From Roseibacillus ishigakijimensis (GTDB taxonomy: Bacteria > Verrucomicrobiota > Verrucomicrobiia > Verrucomicrobiales > Akkermansiaceae), in NCBI RefSeq assembly GCF_016595415.1, contig NZ_JAENIO010000014.1, positions 22,925 to 86,924 of the forward strand: a stretch of 64,000 bases of DNA, in the 5' to 3' direction. The position numbers and the translations under genes were made by a program. The first letter of the stretch is position 1; every line of letters begins with the position of its first letter. This document shows, one piece after another, positions 8,413-17,093 of the stretch. Below the pieces are notes generated by a model. It was not told the origin of the DNA and did not search any database. It worked only from the letters and a program-made list of their open reading frames with translations.

Positions 8413-9231
8413 TTAGACTATCAGCCGATTTCCCCCTGCTAGCAATGGAAAAAAAGGCTCCAAGCTCTCCCGCACTGCGCGTGAGGCCCCTTTGAGAAGC
8501 AAACTCCGTGCCGCAAGGAGACGCACCACGCCCACCCCGGGCTGCAGCTCGCTATAGCCCGCCCGCAGGCCCTCGCTTGGCAAGCCATGGACGGCCCGGG
8601 CGAGGTGCTCGCCGTCGTGCGCCCCCACCACCCAGAAGGCCCCATAGAAGCAGTGCTCCCAATCGGGCACGGTCAGAGGCCAGGGGCCCTGGGCGGGTTC
8701 GAGAATCATCTGCTCGCGAGCCACCAGGCGCTCACCGACGGTAAGCTGGAGCCGGGTGGTGAGACGGCGGAAGCGGTGCTCCTCGCCATGGGCCACGCGA
8801 CCGGGGGCCAGCCACTCGCCATAGACCAGGCTCGCTCCCTCCGCGACTTGCAGCCGGGTGGTCTGGGTGACCGCGCTGCCCCGCTGGGGAATGATCCACT
8901 GGGGCTGGAAATCGAGCCAGCCTCCCGCGCCCACCGCGATGTCCTGGTCGAGGGTCGCGGAACCGCCCTTCATGGTGTGGAAGCGATTGGCGCTGGGATT
9001 GCTCAGACGCACGCGGGCCTTTTTCTCCAGCTCCACCGCTAGCCGCCAGTGGTCCCCGGCGAAGATCCCGGCGGTGGGATTGACGATCTGCAGGGCCAGC
9101 AGCCCGCCCTCGCGATAGGGTTTGCCAAAGTGACAAAGCCCGCCCGCCCGGCGCTCCCGCAACACGGTCTCTCCCCGCTGCGAATCAAAGCCGAAGCGCA
9201 AGCGCGACTCACTGTGGAGACTACCCGACAT
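8413..9231 (-). CDS. ureD: Urease accessory protein UreD
   Basis: 272 residues from MSGSLHSESRLRFGF. It has the UreD hallmarks: NPTAGIFAGDHW near the N-terminus, ANRFHTMKGG, WLDFQPQWIIPQRGSA and YGEWLAPGRVAHGE. UreD (UreH) is the scaffold that recruits UreF and UreG to apo-urease for nickel insertion. This start lies inside the last codons of ureG (10-base overlap), giving coupling; an in-frame ATG 33 bases upstream is less likely. Encoding it at the end of the accessory genes is an uncommon but known order. Confidence 0.93.
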   Translation of the reverse strand: MSGSLHSESRLRFGFDSQRGETVLRERRAGGLCHFGKPYREGGLLALQIVNPTAGIFAGDHWRLAVELEKKARVRLSNPSANRFHTMKGGSATLDQDIAVGAGGWLDFQPQWIIPQRGSAVTQTTRLQVAEGASLVYGEWLAPGRVAHGEEHRFRRLTTRLQLTVGERLVAREQMILEPAQGPWPLTVPDWEHCFYGAFWVVGAHDGEHLARAVHGLPSEGLRAGYSELQPGVGVVRLLAARSLLLKGASRAVRESLEPFFPLLAGGNRLIV

Positions 9232-9838
9232 CGGTAAAAAGCACCTCCCGGTCAAACCAAGCAAAGAACTCCTCGCGGCCGAGGTCCTTCTTCCAATCCG
9301 TGAAAATAAACGGTCTTCCTCCCCGCTGGGCCGCGCAATCGGCCTTCATGCGCTCCACGTCCGAGCCGACGTAGGGCGCGAGAGACACTTTATTCACCAG
9401 CAAAAGGTCCGCACCGGCAATGGCGGGTCCACCCTTGCGCGGAATGTCGTCGCCCTCGGTGACGTCGATGACGTAGATGAAAACATCGACCAACTCGGGC
9501 GAGAAGGTGGCAGTGAGATTGTCCCCTCCGCTCTCGATGAGAACCAGCTCCAGTTCGGGAAAGCGCTCTGCGAGCGTCTCCACGGCATCGAGATTCATGG
9601 AAATATCATCGCGAATGGCGGTATGCGGACAGCCCCCGGTCTCCACCCCGATGATGCGGTCGGGCGGCAGGGCCCCCTCGCGCACAAGCATCTTGGCATC
9701 CTCACTGGTGTAAATGTCGTTGGTGATCACGGCCATATCGCGCGACCGGGCGTAGTGACGGCAGATCTCGATGCAGAGGGTGGACTTTCCCGAGCCCACG
9801 GGCCCGCCGATGCCGACTTTGATTGCTGCTTTGCTCAT
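9221..9838 (-). CDS. ureG: Urease accessory GTPase UreG
   Basis: 205 residues, the standard UreG length. P-loop GIGGPVGSGKST is at about residues 9-20, followed by NDIYTSEDA, the conserved metal-site CPH in VETGGCPHTAIRDD, ESGGDNL and the NKVSLAPYVG base-recognition segment. It hydrolyses GTP and delivers Ni2+ to urease with UreD and UreF. Its start overlaps the end of ureF as ATGA. A longer upstream frame exists but adds an unrelated Gly/Pro-rich stretch, so this start is preferred. Confidence 0.97.
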   Translation of the reverse strand: MSKAAIKVGIGGPVGSGKSTLCIEICRHYARSRDMAVITNDIYTSEDAKMLVREGALPPDRIIGVETGGCPHTAIRDDISMNLDAVETLAERFPELELVLIESGGDNLTATFSPELVDVFIYVIDVTEGDDIPRKGGPAIAGADLLLVNKVSLAPYVGSDVERMKADCAAQRGGRPFIFTDWKKDLGREEFFAWFDREVLFTDVG

Positions 9839-10539
9839 GATAGAAATAGTCTCGCCGACGCGCGCTCGTGGCGACTGGCCGCGATGTCCCAGAGGGGGTT
9901 GAAGGTGCCCCACTCCTCCTCCGGGAGCTGCCCAGCCCCCTCCCGGCAATGGCTCTCCCACGCCTGGAGCACCTCGTGGAGCAGCTCTTGCACAGCCTGG
10001 GGACCGACGGGAAGGAGCTTGAGAGAGGCCTGCAAGAGGGCGGAAAAGGTCTGGTAGCCCAGCACGCGGGCAGCGGCCGCAGGAGGCACGTTTTGCAGAA
10101 AAGTCATCACCCCGGCCACCACGGGAGCCTGGTGATGGGGAAAGGAAAACTCCGCGAGCGCAGCCTCCCGCCCCCAGGTCTTGCGAAAAAGCCGCCACTG
10201 CTGACGCCCGACTTGACTGGCGGCCTCGCGCAACTTCGCGGTGGGGCGCAGGGCCCAGGCTTGCTCATCCAGCGTGACCAGCGCGGCGGCATCACCGGCT
10301 TCGGCCGCTTCCCGCGCCGCCAGCAAGAGGGGGAGATCCACCCGGAGTAACGATTCCATCACGTCGCGCTGGAGGAAGCGGGCCAACTCCGCCCGCCCGG
10401 TGAGGTGACCCTCATGCACCATACCCTCCAGGCCATAGGAGTGGGCATAGCTCCCCACCGGCGCGGAACTGTCCGCAAAGGCCAGGACCCAGCTGAGCCA
10501 GCTGGAAGCGGAAGGGACTGCCTCGGGTTCGCTCATCAT
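9835..10539 (-). CDS. ureF: Urease accessory protein UreF
   Basis: 234 residues, all-helical UreF type. Recognisable segments are FADSSAPVGSYAHSYGLE near the N-terminus and LGYQTFSALLQASLKLLPVG in the middle. UreF bridges UreD and UreG and gates GTPase activity during nickel insertion. The gene overlaps ureG by four bases at its 3' end and follows ureE directly (ureE stop at 10540). Two adjacent ATG codons (10539 and 10536) are possible starts. Confidence 0.94.
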   Translation of the reverse strand: MMSEPEAVPSASSWLSWVLAFADSSAPVGSYAHSYGLEGMVHEGHLTGRAELARFLQRDVMESLLRVDLPLLLAAREAAEAGDAAALVTLDEQAWALRPTAKLREAASQVGRQQWRLFRKTWGREAALAEFSFPHHQAPVVAGVMTFLQNVPPAAAARVLGYQTFSALLQASLKLLPVGPQAVQELLHEVLQAWESHCREGAGQLPEEEWGTFNPLWDIAASRHERASARLFLS

Positions 10540-10977
10540 CTAGTGGGTATGCTCGGAATGAGGACGGCAATTGAGCACCTCATGGCGAATCTGGTAAGCG
10601 ATGCCGATACGGTCGAGGGAGTCGGTGAGAGTGGGAAAGAGCTCCAGTAAAATTTCCTCCTCCCGCACCTCGATGGGCAGATGGCGATTGCCCAGATACC
10701 AGCCAATCTTGGCCGCCAGGGAGGACTCGGCGGGCATGGGAATGACCAGAACATCCTCCGGCCGCTGACAAATCCGGAAAACCCGCTCTCCCCCGCGCAG
10801 GCAATCGCCATTGCGGGCCGCTTTCTCCAAACTCACCGCCACCGGGGTGCCATCGGCAGCTTCCCCCCGCCAGCGCCGCGACCAGAGATCGATGCGCGCG
10901 ACCGGTAGCTCCACGGCTTTGGCCACCGGTTCGGAGAGGACTTCGTTGAGCAACAGGGCTCTTTTTTCCCCCGCCAT
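10540..10977 (-). CDS. ureE: Urease nickel metallochaperone UreE
   Basis: 145 residues. The metal-binding domain carries the conserved GNRHLP segment (interface nickel His), and the protein ends in a short His-containing tail (HSEHTH), as in UreE proteins with a His-rich C-terminus. It binds Ni2+ and passes it to UreG. It starts 2 bases after the ureC stop, in the operon ureC-ureE-ureF-ureG-ureD. Confidence 0.93.
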   Translation of the reverse strand: MAGEKRALLLNEVLSEPVAKAVELPVARIDLWSRRWRGEAADGTPVAVSLEKAARNGDCLRGGERVFRICQRPEDVLVIPMPAESSLAAKIGWYLGNRHLPIEVREEEILLELFPTLTDSLDRIGIAYQIRHEVLNCRPHSEHTH

Positions 10978-10979
10978 GC

Positions 10980-12752
10980 TCAGAAGAGAAAGTAGCGTTG
11001 CGCCAAAGGAACCTCGGAAAGGGGCTCGCAGGTCAGCTCTTCACCATCCGCCGTCACGGTGTAGCTCTCGGGATCGATCTCAATCTCGGGACAGCTCTCG
11101 TTGAAAAGAAGATCCTCCTTTCTCACCGAGCGAGTGCCCTTGACCGCGACGAGGCGCTTCTCCACTTGCACTTCTTCCGCCAGCCCGGCCTCGAGGGAAT
11201 CTTGACTGACAAAGGTCACCGAAGTGCGGCGCTTGGCCTTGCCCAGAGCGGCGAACATGGGACGGTAAAAAGTCGGCTGCGGGGTGGGAATGGAGGCGTT
11301 GGGATCGCCCATATTGGCCATCGCGATGAAGCCTCCCTTCAGAATGAGCTCGGGCTTCACCCCGAAGAAAGCAGGCTTCCAGAGGACCAAATCGGCCAGC
11401 TTGCCCACCATCAGCGAACCCACCTCGTGGGCCATGCCGTGGGTGAGGGCGGGATTGATGGTGTATTTGGCCACATAGCGCAGGGCGCGGAAGTTGTCCG
11501 CCGCCGGATGAGCCCCCGAGCTGTCGGGGAGAGGGCCGCGTTGCACCTTCATCTTGTGCGCGGTCTGCCAAGTGCGGGAGATCACTTCCCCCACCCGCCC
11601 CATGGCCTGGCTGTCGGAAGCAATCATGGAAATGGCCCCTCGGTCGTGCAGGAGGTCCTCGGCCGCAATGGTCTGGGGACGAATGCGGGACTCGGCAAAG
11701 GCGACGTCCTCGGGAATCTTCGAATCCAGGTGATGGCAGACCATCAGCATGTCGAGGTGTTCGTCGAGGGTATTGACGGTGAAGGGCCGGGTGGGATTGG
11801 TAGAAGAGGGCAGGACATGGGAGAAGGAGCAAATCTTCATGATGTCCGGGGCATGGCCGCCACCCGCGCCTTCGGAGTGATAGGTGTGGATGGTGCGTCC
11901 GGCGATGGCCGCGATGGTGTCTTCTACAAAGCCGGCCTCATTGAGAGTGTCGGTGTGGATGGCTACCTGCACGTCCATCTCGTCAGCCACCGAGAGACAG
12001 ACATCAATGGCGGCGGGGGTGGTGCCCCAGTCCTCGTGCAGCTTCAGGCCGATGGCCCCGGCGCGGATTTGCTCGCGGAGCGGCTCGGGGGTCGCGCAGT
12101 TGCCTTTTCCCAGAAAACCAAGATTCATGGCGAACTCGTCGGCCGCCTCGATCATGCGGTGGAGGTTCCACTTGCCCGGAGTGCAGGTGGTGGCATTGGT
12201 GCCGGTAGCGGGCCCCGTGCCCCCGCCCAGCATGGTGGTGACCCCGCTGGAAAGCGCTTCCTCAATCTGCTGGGGACAAATGAAGTGAATGTGGGCATCA
12301 ATGCCTCCCGCCGTGACGATCGAGCCCTCGCCCGCAATGGCCTCGGTGCTGGCCCCGATGATCATCTTGTCAAACTCACCCGTGGCCGGATCGGCGAAGC
12401 AGGAACCGATGCCGTCCTGAATCCCCGGGTTTCCGGCATGGCCGATGCCCACGATGCGCCCGTCGCGGATGCCGATGTCGGCTTTGATGATCCCCACCTC
12501 GGCATCGAGAATGGTGGCATTGGTGATGACCAGATCGAGGGCTTCGCCATCCAGAGCGGTCGAGGATTGGCCCATACCATCGCGAATGACCTTGCCGCCC
12601 CCGAACTTCACCTCATTCCCGTAGCCGCCATTTTCCGCAATCAAATCCCGCTCCACCTCGATAAACAACTCGGTGTCACCCAAGCGGATGCGATCGCCCA
12701 CCGTGGGCCCGTAGTGCTCGGCGTAAACCTGCCGCGGAATCTCCAATGCCAT
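10980..12752 (-). CDS. ureC: Urease catalytic (alpha) subunit UreC
   Basis: 590 residues from [20 protein letters not shown]; the family is usually about 570. All catalytic residues are present with a constant offset of +20 against Klebsiella numbering: H154 and H156 (DAHIHF), carbamylated K237 (GLKLHEDWG), H239, H266 (AIHTD), H292 (YHSEG), flap C339-H340, and D380 (ASDSQAM). The extra length comes from a few residues near 40-46 and about 15 between 114 and 128. It hydrolyses urea to ammonia and carbamate. No ureA or ureB lies on either side; the upstream gene ends 59 bases before this start. Confidence 0.98.
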   Translation of the reverse strand: MALEIPRQVYAEHYGPTVGDRIRLGDTELFIEVERDLIAENGGYGNEVKFGGGKVIRDGMGQSSTALDGEALDLVITNATILDAEVGIIKADIGIRDGRIVGIGHAGNPGIQDGIGSCFADPATGEFDKMIIGASTEAIAGEGSIVTAGGIDAHIHFICPQQIEEALSSGVTTMLGGGTGPATGTNATTCTPGKWNLHRMIEAADEFAMNLGFLGKGNCATPEPLREQIRAGAIGLKLHEDWGTTPAAIDVCLSVADEMDVQVAIHTDTLNEAGFVEDTIAAIAGRTIHTYHSEGAGGGHAPDIMKICSFSHVLPSSTNPTRPFTVNTLDEHLDMLMVCHHLDSKIPEDVAFAESRIRPQTIAAEDLLHDRGAISMIASDSQAMGRVGEVISRTWQTAHKMKVQRGPLPDSSGAHPAADNFRALRYVAKYTINPALTHGMAHEVGSLMVGKLADLVLWKPAFFGVKPELILKGGFIAMANMGDPNASIPTPQPTFYRPMFAALGKAKRRTSVTFVSQDSLEAGLAEEVQVEKRLVAVKGTRSVRKEDLLFNESCPEIEIDPESYTVTADGEELTCEPLSEVPLAQRYFLF

Positions 12753-12811
12753 ACTCACAGGGAGCCAAGCAGATTCAACGCCAGATGAGAACTCCCTTCT
12801 CGCCCGCAGGC

Positions 12812-13972
12812 TCAAGTTTCTTCATCAATGAGGAGTTTGGACTGGAAAGCACCTTCGTCCTCCAGGTTGCCGCCCAGAGCCCCGGCGAGAGTGCCCAGGG
12901 TGGAGGAAAAGACCGCGAACCGGAGCAGATCCGCGCCCGTGACGGGCTCGCCCACCCAGCCCACGATGAGTTCGCGGGGGAAAGCGAAGGTGATCAGCAG
13001 GGAGAGAAGAAAAAGGTAAAGCCCGAGCGAGAACATGCCCGCGAAAAGCGTGAGCTGCAGCACCACGCGGGTGCGCTCGAGCTGCTCACTGGCCCTGGGT
13101 TGGCGGGTCAGCTCAGGGATGTTTTGCCCATGGTAAAGCGCCCCCGTGCCCACAAGCACGGCTAGGATTGCGGCACCGGAAAGCACTTCCCCCCGAATGG
13201 CCATTCCCAATTCCCAGGGCTCGGCTCCCAGATAAAGAAAAAGCATACTGACAAAGGCGGCAGCGGTGAGCCGACCCAAGCGGAAGGGCTGCTTCCAAGG
13301 CTCATAGCCGATGACATCGGACAAAATTCCCCTGGGGTCGGCGATGAGGGCGCGCAGACGAAAAAGCAGGCCCGGTCGTTGCCCGGCCTCCTCCAAGCGA
13401 AGATCGGCGACCTCGGCCAGGCGCTTTCCCATGAGTTCCTGATCGCCGGACGAGAAGGCTGCCACCAGAGCCTCCTCGCTTTCCAGCGGGCGCTTCATGG
13501 CCCCGGGTTCATGGGGTTCGAGCCCGAGGAGATGCCCGAAGAGATATTGCGCCACCACCATCAGACGCAGCGAACAGTCCTTCTCCTCCGGCGGGTAGCG
13601 ATGGGTGGAGAGCACCGCCGTCTCCAGCGCGGAAGAAGGCGTGCCGAGGGTGAAAGGACGCGTGCGGGCCCGCAAATCCGCTTGCGTCACCACGAAAGCA
13701 AAGTCCCAATGGCGCACCAGCTTTTCGTGGCAACCCAAGGCCAGCAGCTCCAGCGGATCGAGCCGCGAACCATCGCTGGGACGGGTGTTTCTCTCCCGAA
13801 ACTCCGCCCGCCACTCGAACTGGGGAAATTGCCGGGCCAATTGCTCGTTGAGAATGACGGCCGCCTTGCGAGTGAGGGCCACCAGCTCATCGTCTTCGCC
13901 ACCACCCACCGGCTGGATGACCCAACCGATGACGATTTCGCGGGTTTCGTTGTCGAGGAGGTGAGGGGTCAT
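12812..13972 (-). CDS. Membrane protein with degenerate metzincin-like N-terminal domain
   Basis: 386 residues. The first 200 or so are soluble; the C-terminal part has about four transmembrane helices (near 234-250, 263-280, 304-330, 350-367). The stretch [21 protein letters not shown] (about 139-159) lines up with the zinc site of archaemetzincin-type proteases (HExxHxxGxxH then a Met turn). However, the first His and Glu are replaced by Y143 and L144, and the last His (154) is one place late. The domain is therefore probably not a normal protease. The start abuts the antiporter stop with no gap, and ureC follows after 59 bases. I know no named family for the whole protein. Confidence 0.75.
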   Translation of the reverse strand: MTPHLLDNETREIVIGWVIQPVGGGEDDELVALTRKAAVILNEQLARQFPQFEWRAEFRERNTRPSDGSRLDPLELLALGCHEKLVRHWDFAFVVTQADLRARTRPFTLGTPSSALETAVLSTHRYPPEEKDCSLRLMVVAQYLFGHLLGLEPHEPGAMKRPLESEEALVAAFSSGDQELMGKRLAEVADLRLEEAGQRPGLLFRLRALIADPRGILSDVIGYEPWKQPFRLGRLTAAAFVSMLFLYLGAEPWELGMAIRGEVLSGAAILAVLVGTGALYHGQNIPELTRQPRASEQLERTRVVLQLTLFAGMFSLGLYLFLLSLLITFAFPRELIVGWVGEPVTGADLLRFAVFSSTLGTLAGALGGNLEDEGAFQSKLLIDEET

Positions 13973-15010
13973 CTATTGGGCTAGGAAAAGGGTGAGCAAA
14001 GCAACGCCGTAGAGGGATAAAATCGTGAAACTCTCGAAGCCGATGTTGGCGATTCCCCGGCGCTCGCGACCGACGAGGCCCATGGTCAGCACCGCCGTCA
14101 TAAGAATGGCGAGAGCGATGAGAAAGAGCTGCTGATTGGTGATAGCGTGGTAGATGGAGCCATCCCGGTAAGCGACGTCGGAGGCAGCCATGAAGAGACT
14201 GTCAAAGGCATTCCCCCCGATGATGCCACCGACCGCGAGAGTATAGGCCCCATTGCGCACCGCCGCGATGGAAGTAACCAGCTCGGGCAAGGAAGAGGAA
14301 ACGGCGGTGAAGAGTCCGCCCACGAGGGACTCGCTCAAGCCCATGCGCTTGATGGCCCCGATGCCGGTCTCCGCCGTCAGCCAGCCCGCCACCGCAGTGA
14401 GCAGGGCCAGCAAGACGAAGCTCGTGAGGGCCGCCGTCCAGCTTTGGCGGGTTTTCTCCGCCTCCCCCTCATCCTCTTGGGTCACCTCCGTCCGGTGGGG
14501 ATGCCACATCGGGTCGGCCTTGGTGCGGGAGCTGAGGCGCATGCCGTAGCAGTAGGCCGCAACCATCAACACGGTGACGGGATGAATCTCCCAAAAAGTC
14601 CACTCCGGCAGCGTGAAGGCCAGCAGCGGGAGAGTGAGCAGCGCGATGAGCAGCCCCGCCTGCATGAGGTTGGCGAGAGAAGCCGCCGCGTGCTCAAGAT
14701 TGCCCCGCCGGAGGCTGATATCGGCAATACCCAAAAAGGCGGTCTGGGCCGCGATGCCTCCGATGGCGTTGGAAACCGCCATCTCCACATAGCCCTGCCA
14801 GGCCGCCGTCACCGAAGCCACCAGCCCGGGCAAAGACGTGGCCGCCCCGAGGAACAGCCCGCCCGTGATGGCCTGGCCCAAGCCCGAGCGGTCGGCAATG
14901 GTCTCGGCCACCTTGGCCAGGCGCTGGCCCGCGAAGAAAATGATCACCACGCTGACCACAAAGATCAGGATGTGATAAATGAAAGGGAGGGAACTGAGAA
15001 GGTCTTGCAT
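13973..15010 (-). CDS. CaCA-superfamily cation exchanger-like protein with altered alpha-1 repeat
   Basis: 345 residues with about ten transmembrane helices and two inverted alpha repeats of the Na+/Ca2+ exchanger fold. The second repeat is normal (SSSLPELVTS with E243; GGNAFD with N267). The first reads GAATSLPGLVAS, so the ion-binding Glu is G62, and the matching GSN/GGN element is lost (IGGIAAQ). An acidic cytoplasmic loop (about 172-188) separates the halves. It is probably the first gene of the urease operon. Ion specificity is therefore uncertain; a role in Ni2+ or proton movement is possible but only inferred. Confidence 0.85.
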   Translation of the reverse strand: MQDLLSSLPFIYHILIFVVSVVIIFFAGQRLAKVAETIADRSGLGQAITGGLFLGAATSLPGLVASVTAAWQGYVEMAVSNAIGGIAAQTAFLGIADISLRRGNLEHAAASLANLMQAGLLIALLTLPLLAFTLPEWTFWEIHPVTVLMVAAYCYGMRLSSRTKADPMWHPHRTEVTQEDEGEAEKTRQSWTAALTSFVLLALLTAVAGWLTAETGIGAIKRMGLSESLVGGLFTAVSSSLPELVTSIAAVRNGAYTLAVGGIIGGNAFDSLFMAASDVAYRDGSIYHAITNQQLFLIALAILMTAVLTMGLVGRERRGIANIGFESFTILSLYGVALLTLFLAQ

Positions 15011-15011
15011 C

Positions 15012-15041
15012 GATCTATGGCTCGAGGATCTATGGCTCGAG
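15012..15041. repeat. Two tandem copies of a 15-base unit before the urease operon
   Basis: The unit gatctatggctcgag occurs twice without a gap, ending one base from the antiporter start codon at 15010. On the minus strand it fills the place of a ribosome-binding site, and no Shine-Dalgarno motif is visible in it. It may be a chance duplication or a copy-number-variable leader. The rest of 15042-15258 holds no gene that I can see. Confidence 0.9.
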
Positions 15042-15258
15042 GCCGGGTAACGATCGCAAACCCCATACCAACGGAGGACCGGGACTCACGGGCCTCATGG
15101 AGGAAGAATTCGCGCATTTCGCACGATCTCCAACGACAATTTGCACGCCGGGCAGGGCTCCCCCGCCCCTGTTCCCTTGCTGAGGCCAGCCTTTCCGGAA
15201 TGGCACGCTCTCTTCTCAGCAATTGGCAGCCTCTCTCAACGGAGGCGCTAGAACGTCC

Positions 15259-16149
15259 ATGCACCCGATCATCGTCATCAACACCTCTTCCGGCTCGGGG
15301 GAATTTGCCGAGAGGAGCAAGCAAGAAGAAATCCTCGCCCTTTTTCGTCACCATCATTCCGGGGCCGAGCTGCGGGCGGTGGGGCCGGAGAGTTTTCAGC
15401 AGACCATCCAGGAAGCCCTCGCCGGTCCTTACGACACCATCATCGTTGGCGGTGGCGATGGCTCCCTCACCTCCACCGCCCAATTGGTGGCGGAAGCAGA
15501 CAAAACCCTGGGTGTCATTCCCCTGGGCACCTTCAATCTGGAAGCGCGCGATCTCGGAGTTTCCCTCGACCCGATGGAAGCAGCCGCCCAGCTGGCCACC
15601 GCAGGCCGGGAACGCATCGACTACCTCATGGTCAATGACCACATCTGCCTCTGCGCCCTCATTCTGGGCTTTTACCCCGCTCTGGCGGAAATGCGCGAAG
15701 AGTATCACGGCAAGGCCTGGTGGCAGAAGTCGCTGCGCACCTTTTACGAAACCTCCGTCCTGGCCACCGAGACCCCCGCGCTCCACCTCCAGCTGCAAAC
15801 CCCACAAGGCCTGATCGAGCGCGAGAGCCGCATGACCGCCATCTCCCCCGGGCCCTACGCGGAAGAGTTCGGCCTCATTCCCAAGCGGGACCAGCTTTCT
15901 TCAGGCCTCATCCATGCCTACGTCTCTTCCCATCTTTCCCGTAAGGAGTTGCTCGCTGCCTCCCTCCACTTCATCTCCGGGCAATTGAGCACCACCGAAA
16001 ATCTGGAAATGGTCACCGCGACCGAGATGACCATCGCCACCCCCGGGAGCGACGAACTTCCTCTCATGATCGATGGCGAGATCCTCACCCTGCGCACTCC
16101 TCTCGACATTCAACTCCGTCCTCAAGCTCTCTCCGTTCTGCGACCATGA
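15259..16149 (+). CDS. Diacylglycerol kinase-family lipid kinase
   Basis: 296 residues from MHPIIVINTSSGSG, which matches the conserved start of the DAGK catalytic fold (INxxSG). The nucleotide-binding GGGDGSLT and PLGTFNLEARDLG (usual form PLGTxNDxAR) follow. The family phosphorylates diacylglycerol or other lipids (YegS, DgkB, BmrU types). The Asp of the PLGTxND element is replaced here (PLGTFNLEAR), so the substrate may differ. The stop overlaps the next start as ATGA, so it is coupled to the phosphoesterase. Confidence 0.87.
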   Translation: MHPIIVINTSSGSGEFAERSKQEEILALFRHHHSGAELRAVGPESFQQTIQEALAGPYDTIIVGGGDGSLTSTAQLVAEADKTLGVIPLGTFNLEARDLGVSLDPMEAAAQLATAGRERIDYLMVNDHICLCALILGFYPALAEMREEYHGKAWWQKSLRTFYETSVLATETPALHLQLQTPQGLIERESRMTAISPGPYAEEFGLIPKRDQLSSGLIHAYVSSHLSRKELLAASLHFISGQLSTTENLEMVTATEMTIATPGSDELPLMIDGEILTLRTPLDIQLRPQALSVLRP

Positions 16150-17003
16150 GTTTCACTCTCCTGCACTACTCCGACCCCCACTTCGGGGCTTCCGTGGCCG
16201 AAATCTCCAAAGCCGCGGTTCAGATTGCCCACGAACTCGAGCCCGACCTGCTGGTGATTTCCGGGGACTTTGCCATGAAAGGCCGCCGCCGGGAATTTCA
16301 AGCCGCCCGCGAGTGGTTGAGCCGCTTGCCCGCCCCCCGCCTCGTCATCCCGGGCAATCATGATGTCCCCGCCCTCAACAATCTCTGGCAACGCTTTTTC
16401 GCCCCCTTCAAGCGCTACAAACACTTTATCCATCCCTCCCTGGAGCCCTCGCGCGACCTCCCCGGAGTGGGAAAACTGGTCTCCGCCAACTCCAACCTCC
16501 CCTTTGGCTGGCACCGGGACTGGTCCCACGGATTTCTCAATCCCATGCAAGCCCAGCGCATCCATCGCGAGCTCCTCGGGGTGCCTGCCGAGCGCTTGCG
16601 TCTCCTCACTCTTCACCACCCCCTGCTGGCCGCCAAAGACAAGGAACGGGCCTTGGTCGCCCCCCTCCCGCTCGTCAGCAAAATGCTGACGGACAACGCT
16701 ATCGACCTGGCCCTGACCGGGCACTTCCACCAATCCTCTCTCGCCCTCTTTCCCGCCAAGAATTCCGAGCGAAAAATAGTAGTCTCGCAAGCGCCATCCA
16801 TTTGCTCCACCCGGCGCAAGGGAGAGCCCAATGGCTTCCACCTCCTCCACCTCAGCCCCGGGAAAATCTGTGGCGAGCTCTTCCAATGGGAGGGCAAAAA
16901 ATTCCTCCGCCAAAGCGCGCACCGTTTTTCCCGCACCGCCGAAGGCTGGCAGGAAGACCTCCCCGCCCGGCCAAGCGGCTCTTCCCCCGATGAGAGGTGC
17001 TAG
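16146..17003 (+). CDS. Calcineurin-like metallophosphoesterase
   Basis: 285 residues with all metal motifs: DPH (HYSDPHFG), GD (VISGDFAMKG), GNHD (IPGNHDVPA), the later HH (LTLHHPLL) and GHFHQ (LTGHFHQSS). This is the class III cyclic-nucleotide phosphodiesterase-like or general phosphoesterase fold. It has no signal peptide, so it is likely cytoplasmic. Translational coupling to the lipid kinase suggests a shared substrate pathway, such as lipid headgroup turnover; this is inferred. It converges on the alkaline phosphatase gene. Confidence 0.9.
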   Translation: MSFTLLHYSDPHFGASVAEISKAAVQIAHELEPDLLVISGDFAMKGRRREFQAAREWLSRLPAPRLVIPGNHDVPALNNLWQRFFAPFKRYKHFIHPSLEPSRDLPGVGKLVSANSNLPFGWHRDWSHGFLNPMQAQRIHRELLGVPAERLRLLTLHHPLLAAKDKERALVAPLPLVSKMLTDNAIDLALTGHFHQSSLALFPAKNSERKIVVSQAPSICSTRRKGEPNGFHLLHLSPGKICGELFQWEGKKFLRQSAHRFSRTAEGWQEDLPARPSGSSPDERC

Positions 17004-17093
17004 CAAAGCAGAGAAGCGCGCTCCAAGATTTCCCGTCCGAGGCGGAAGAAAGCGCGCTCCGGACCGGGAATCCTGACCGTGAAACAACCGATC

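Noticed and set aside
9839..10198. N-terminal extension of UreG
   Set aside because: It adds a Gly/Pro/Arg-rich stretch antiparallel in composition to ureF, and UreG without it has the standard 205 residues.
10998..12788. Long open frame on the plus strand opposite ureC
   Set aside because: Antisense shadow; ureC carries all active-site residues.
15012..15041. CRISPR-like or phage attachment repeat
   Set aside because: Only two copies with no spacer; no integrase or cas gene nearby.
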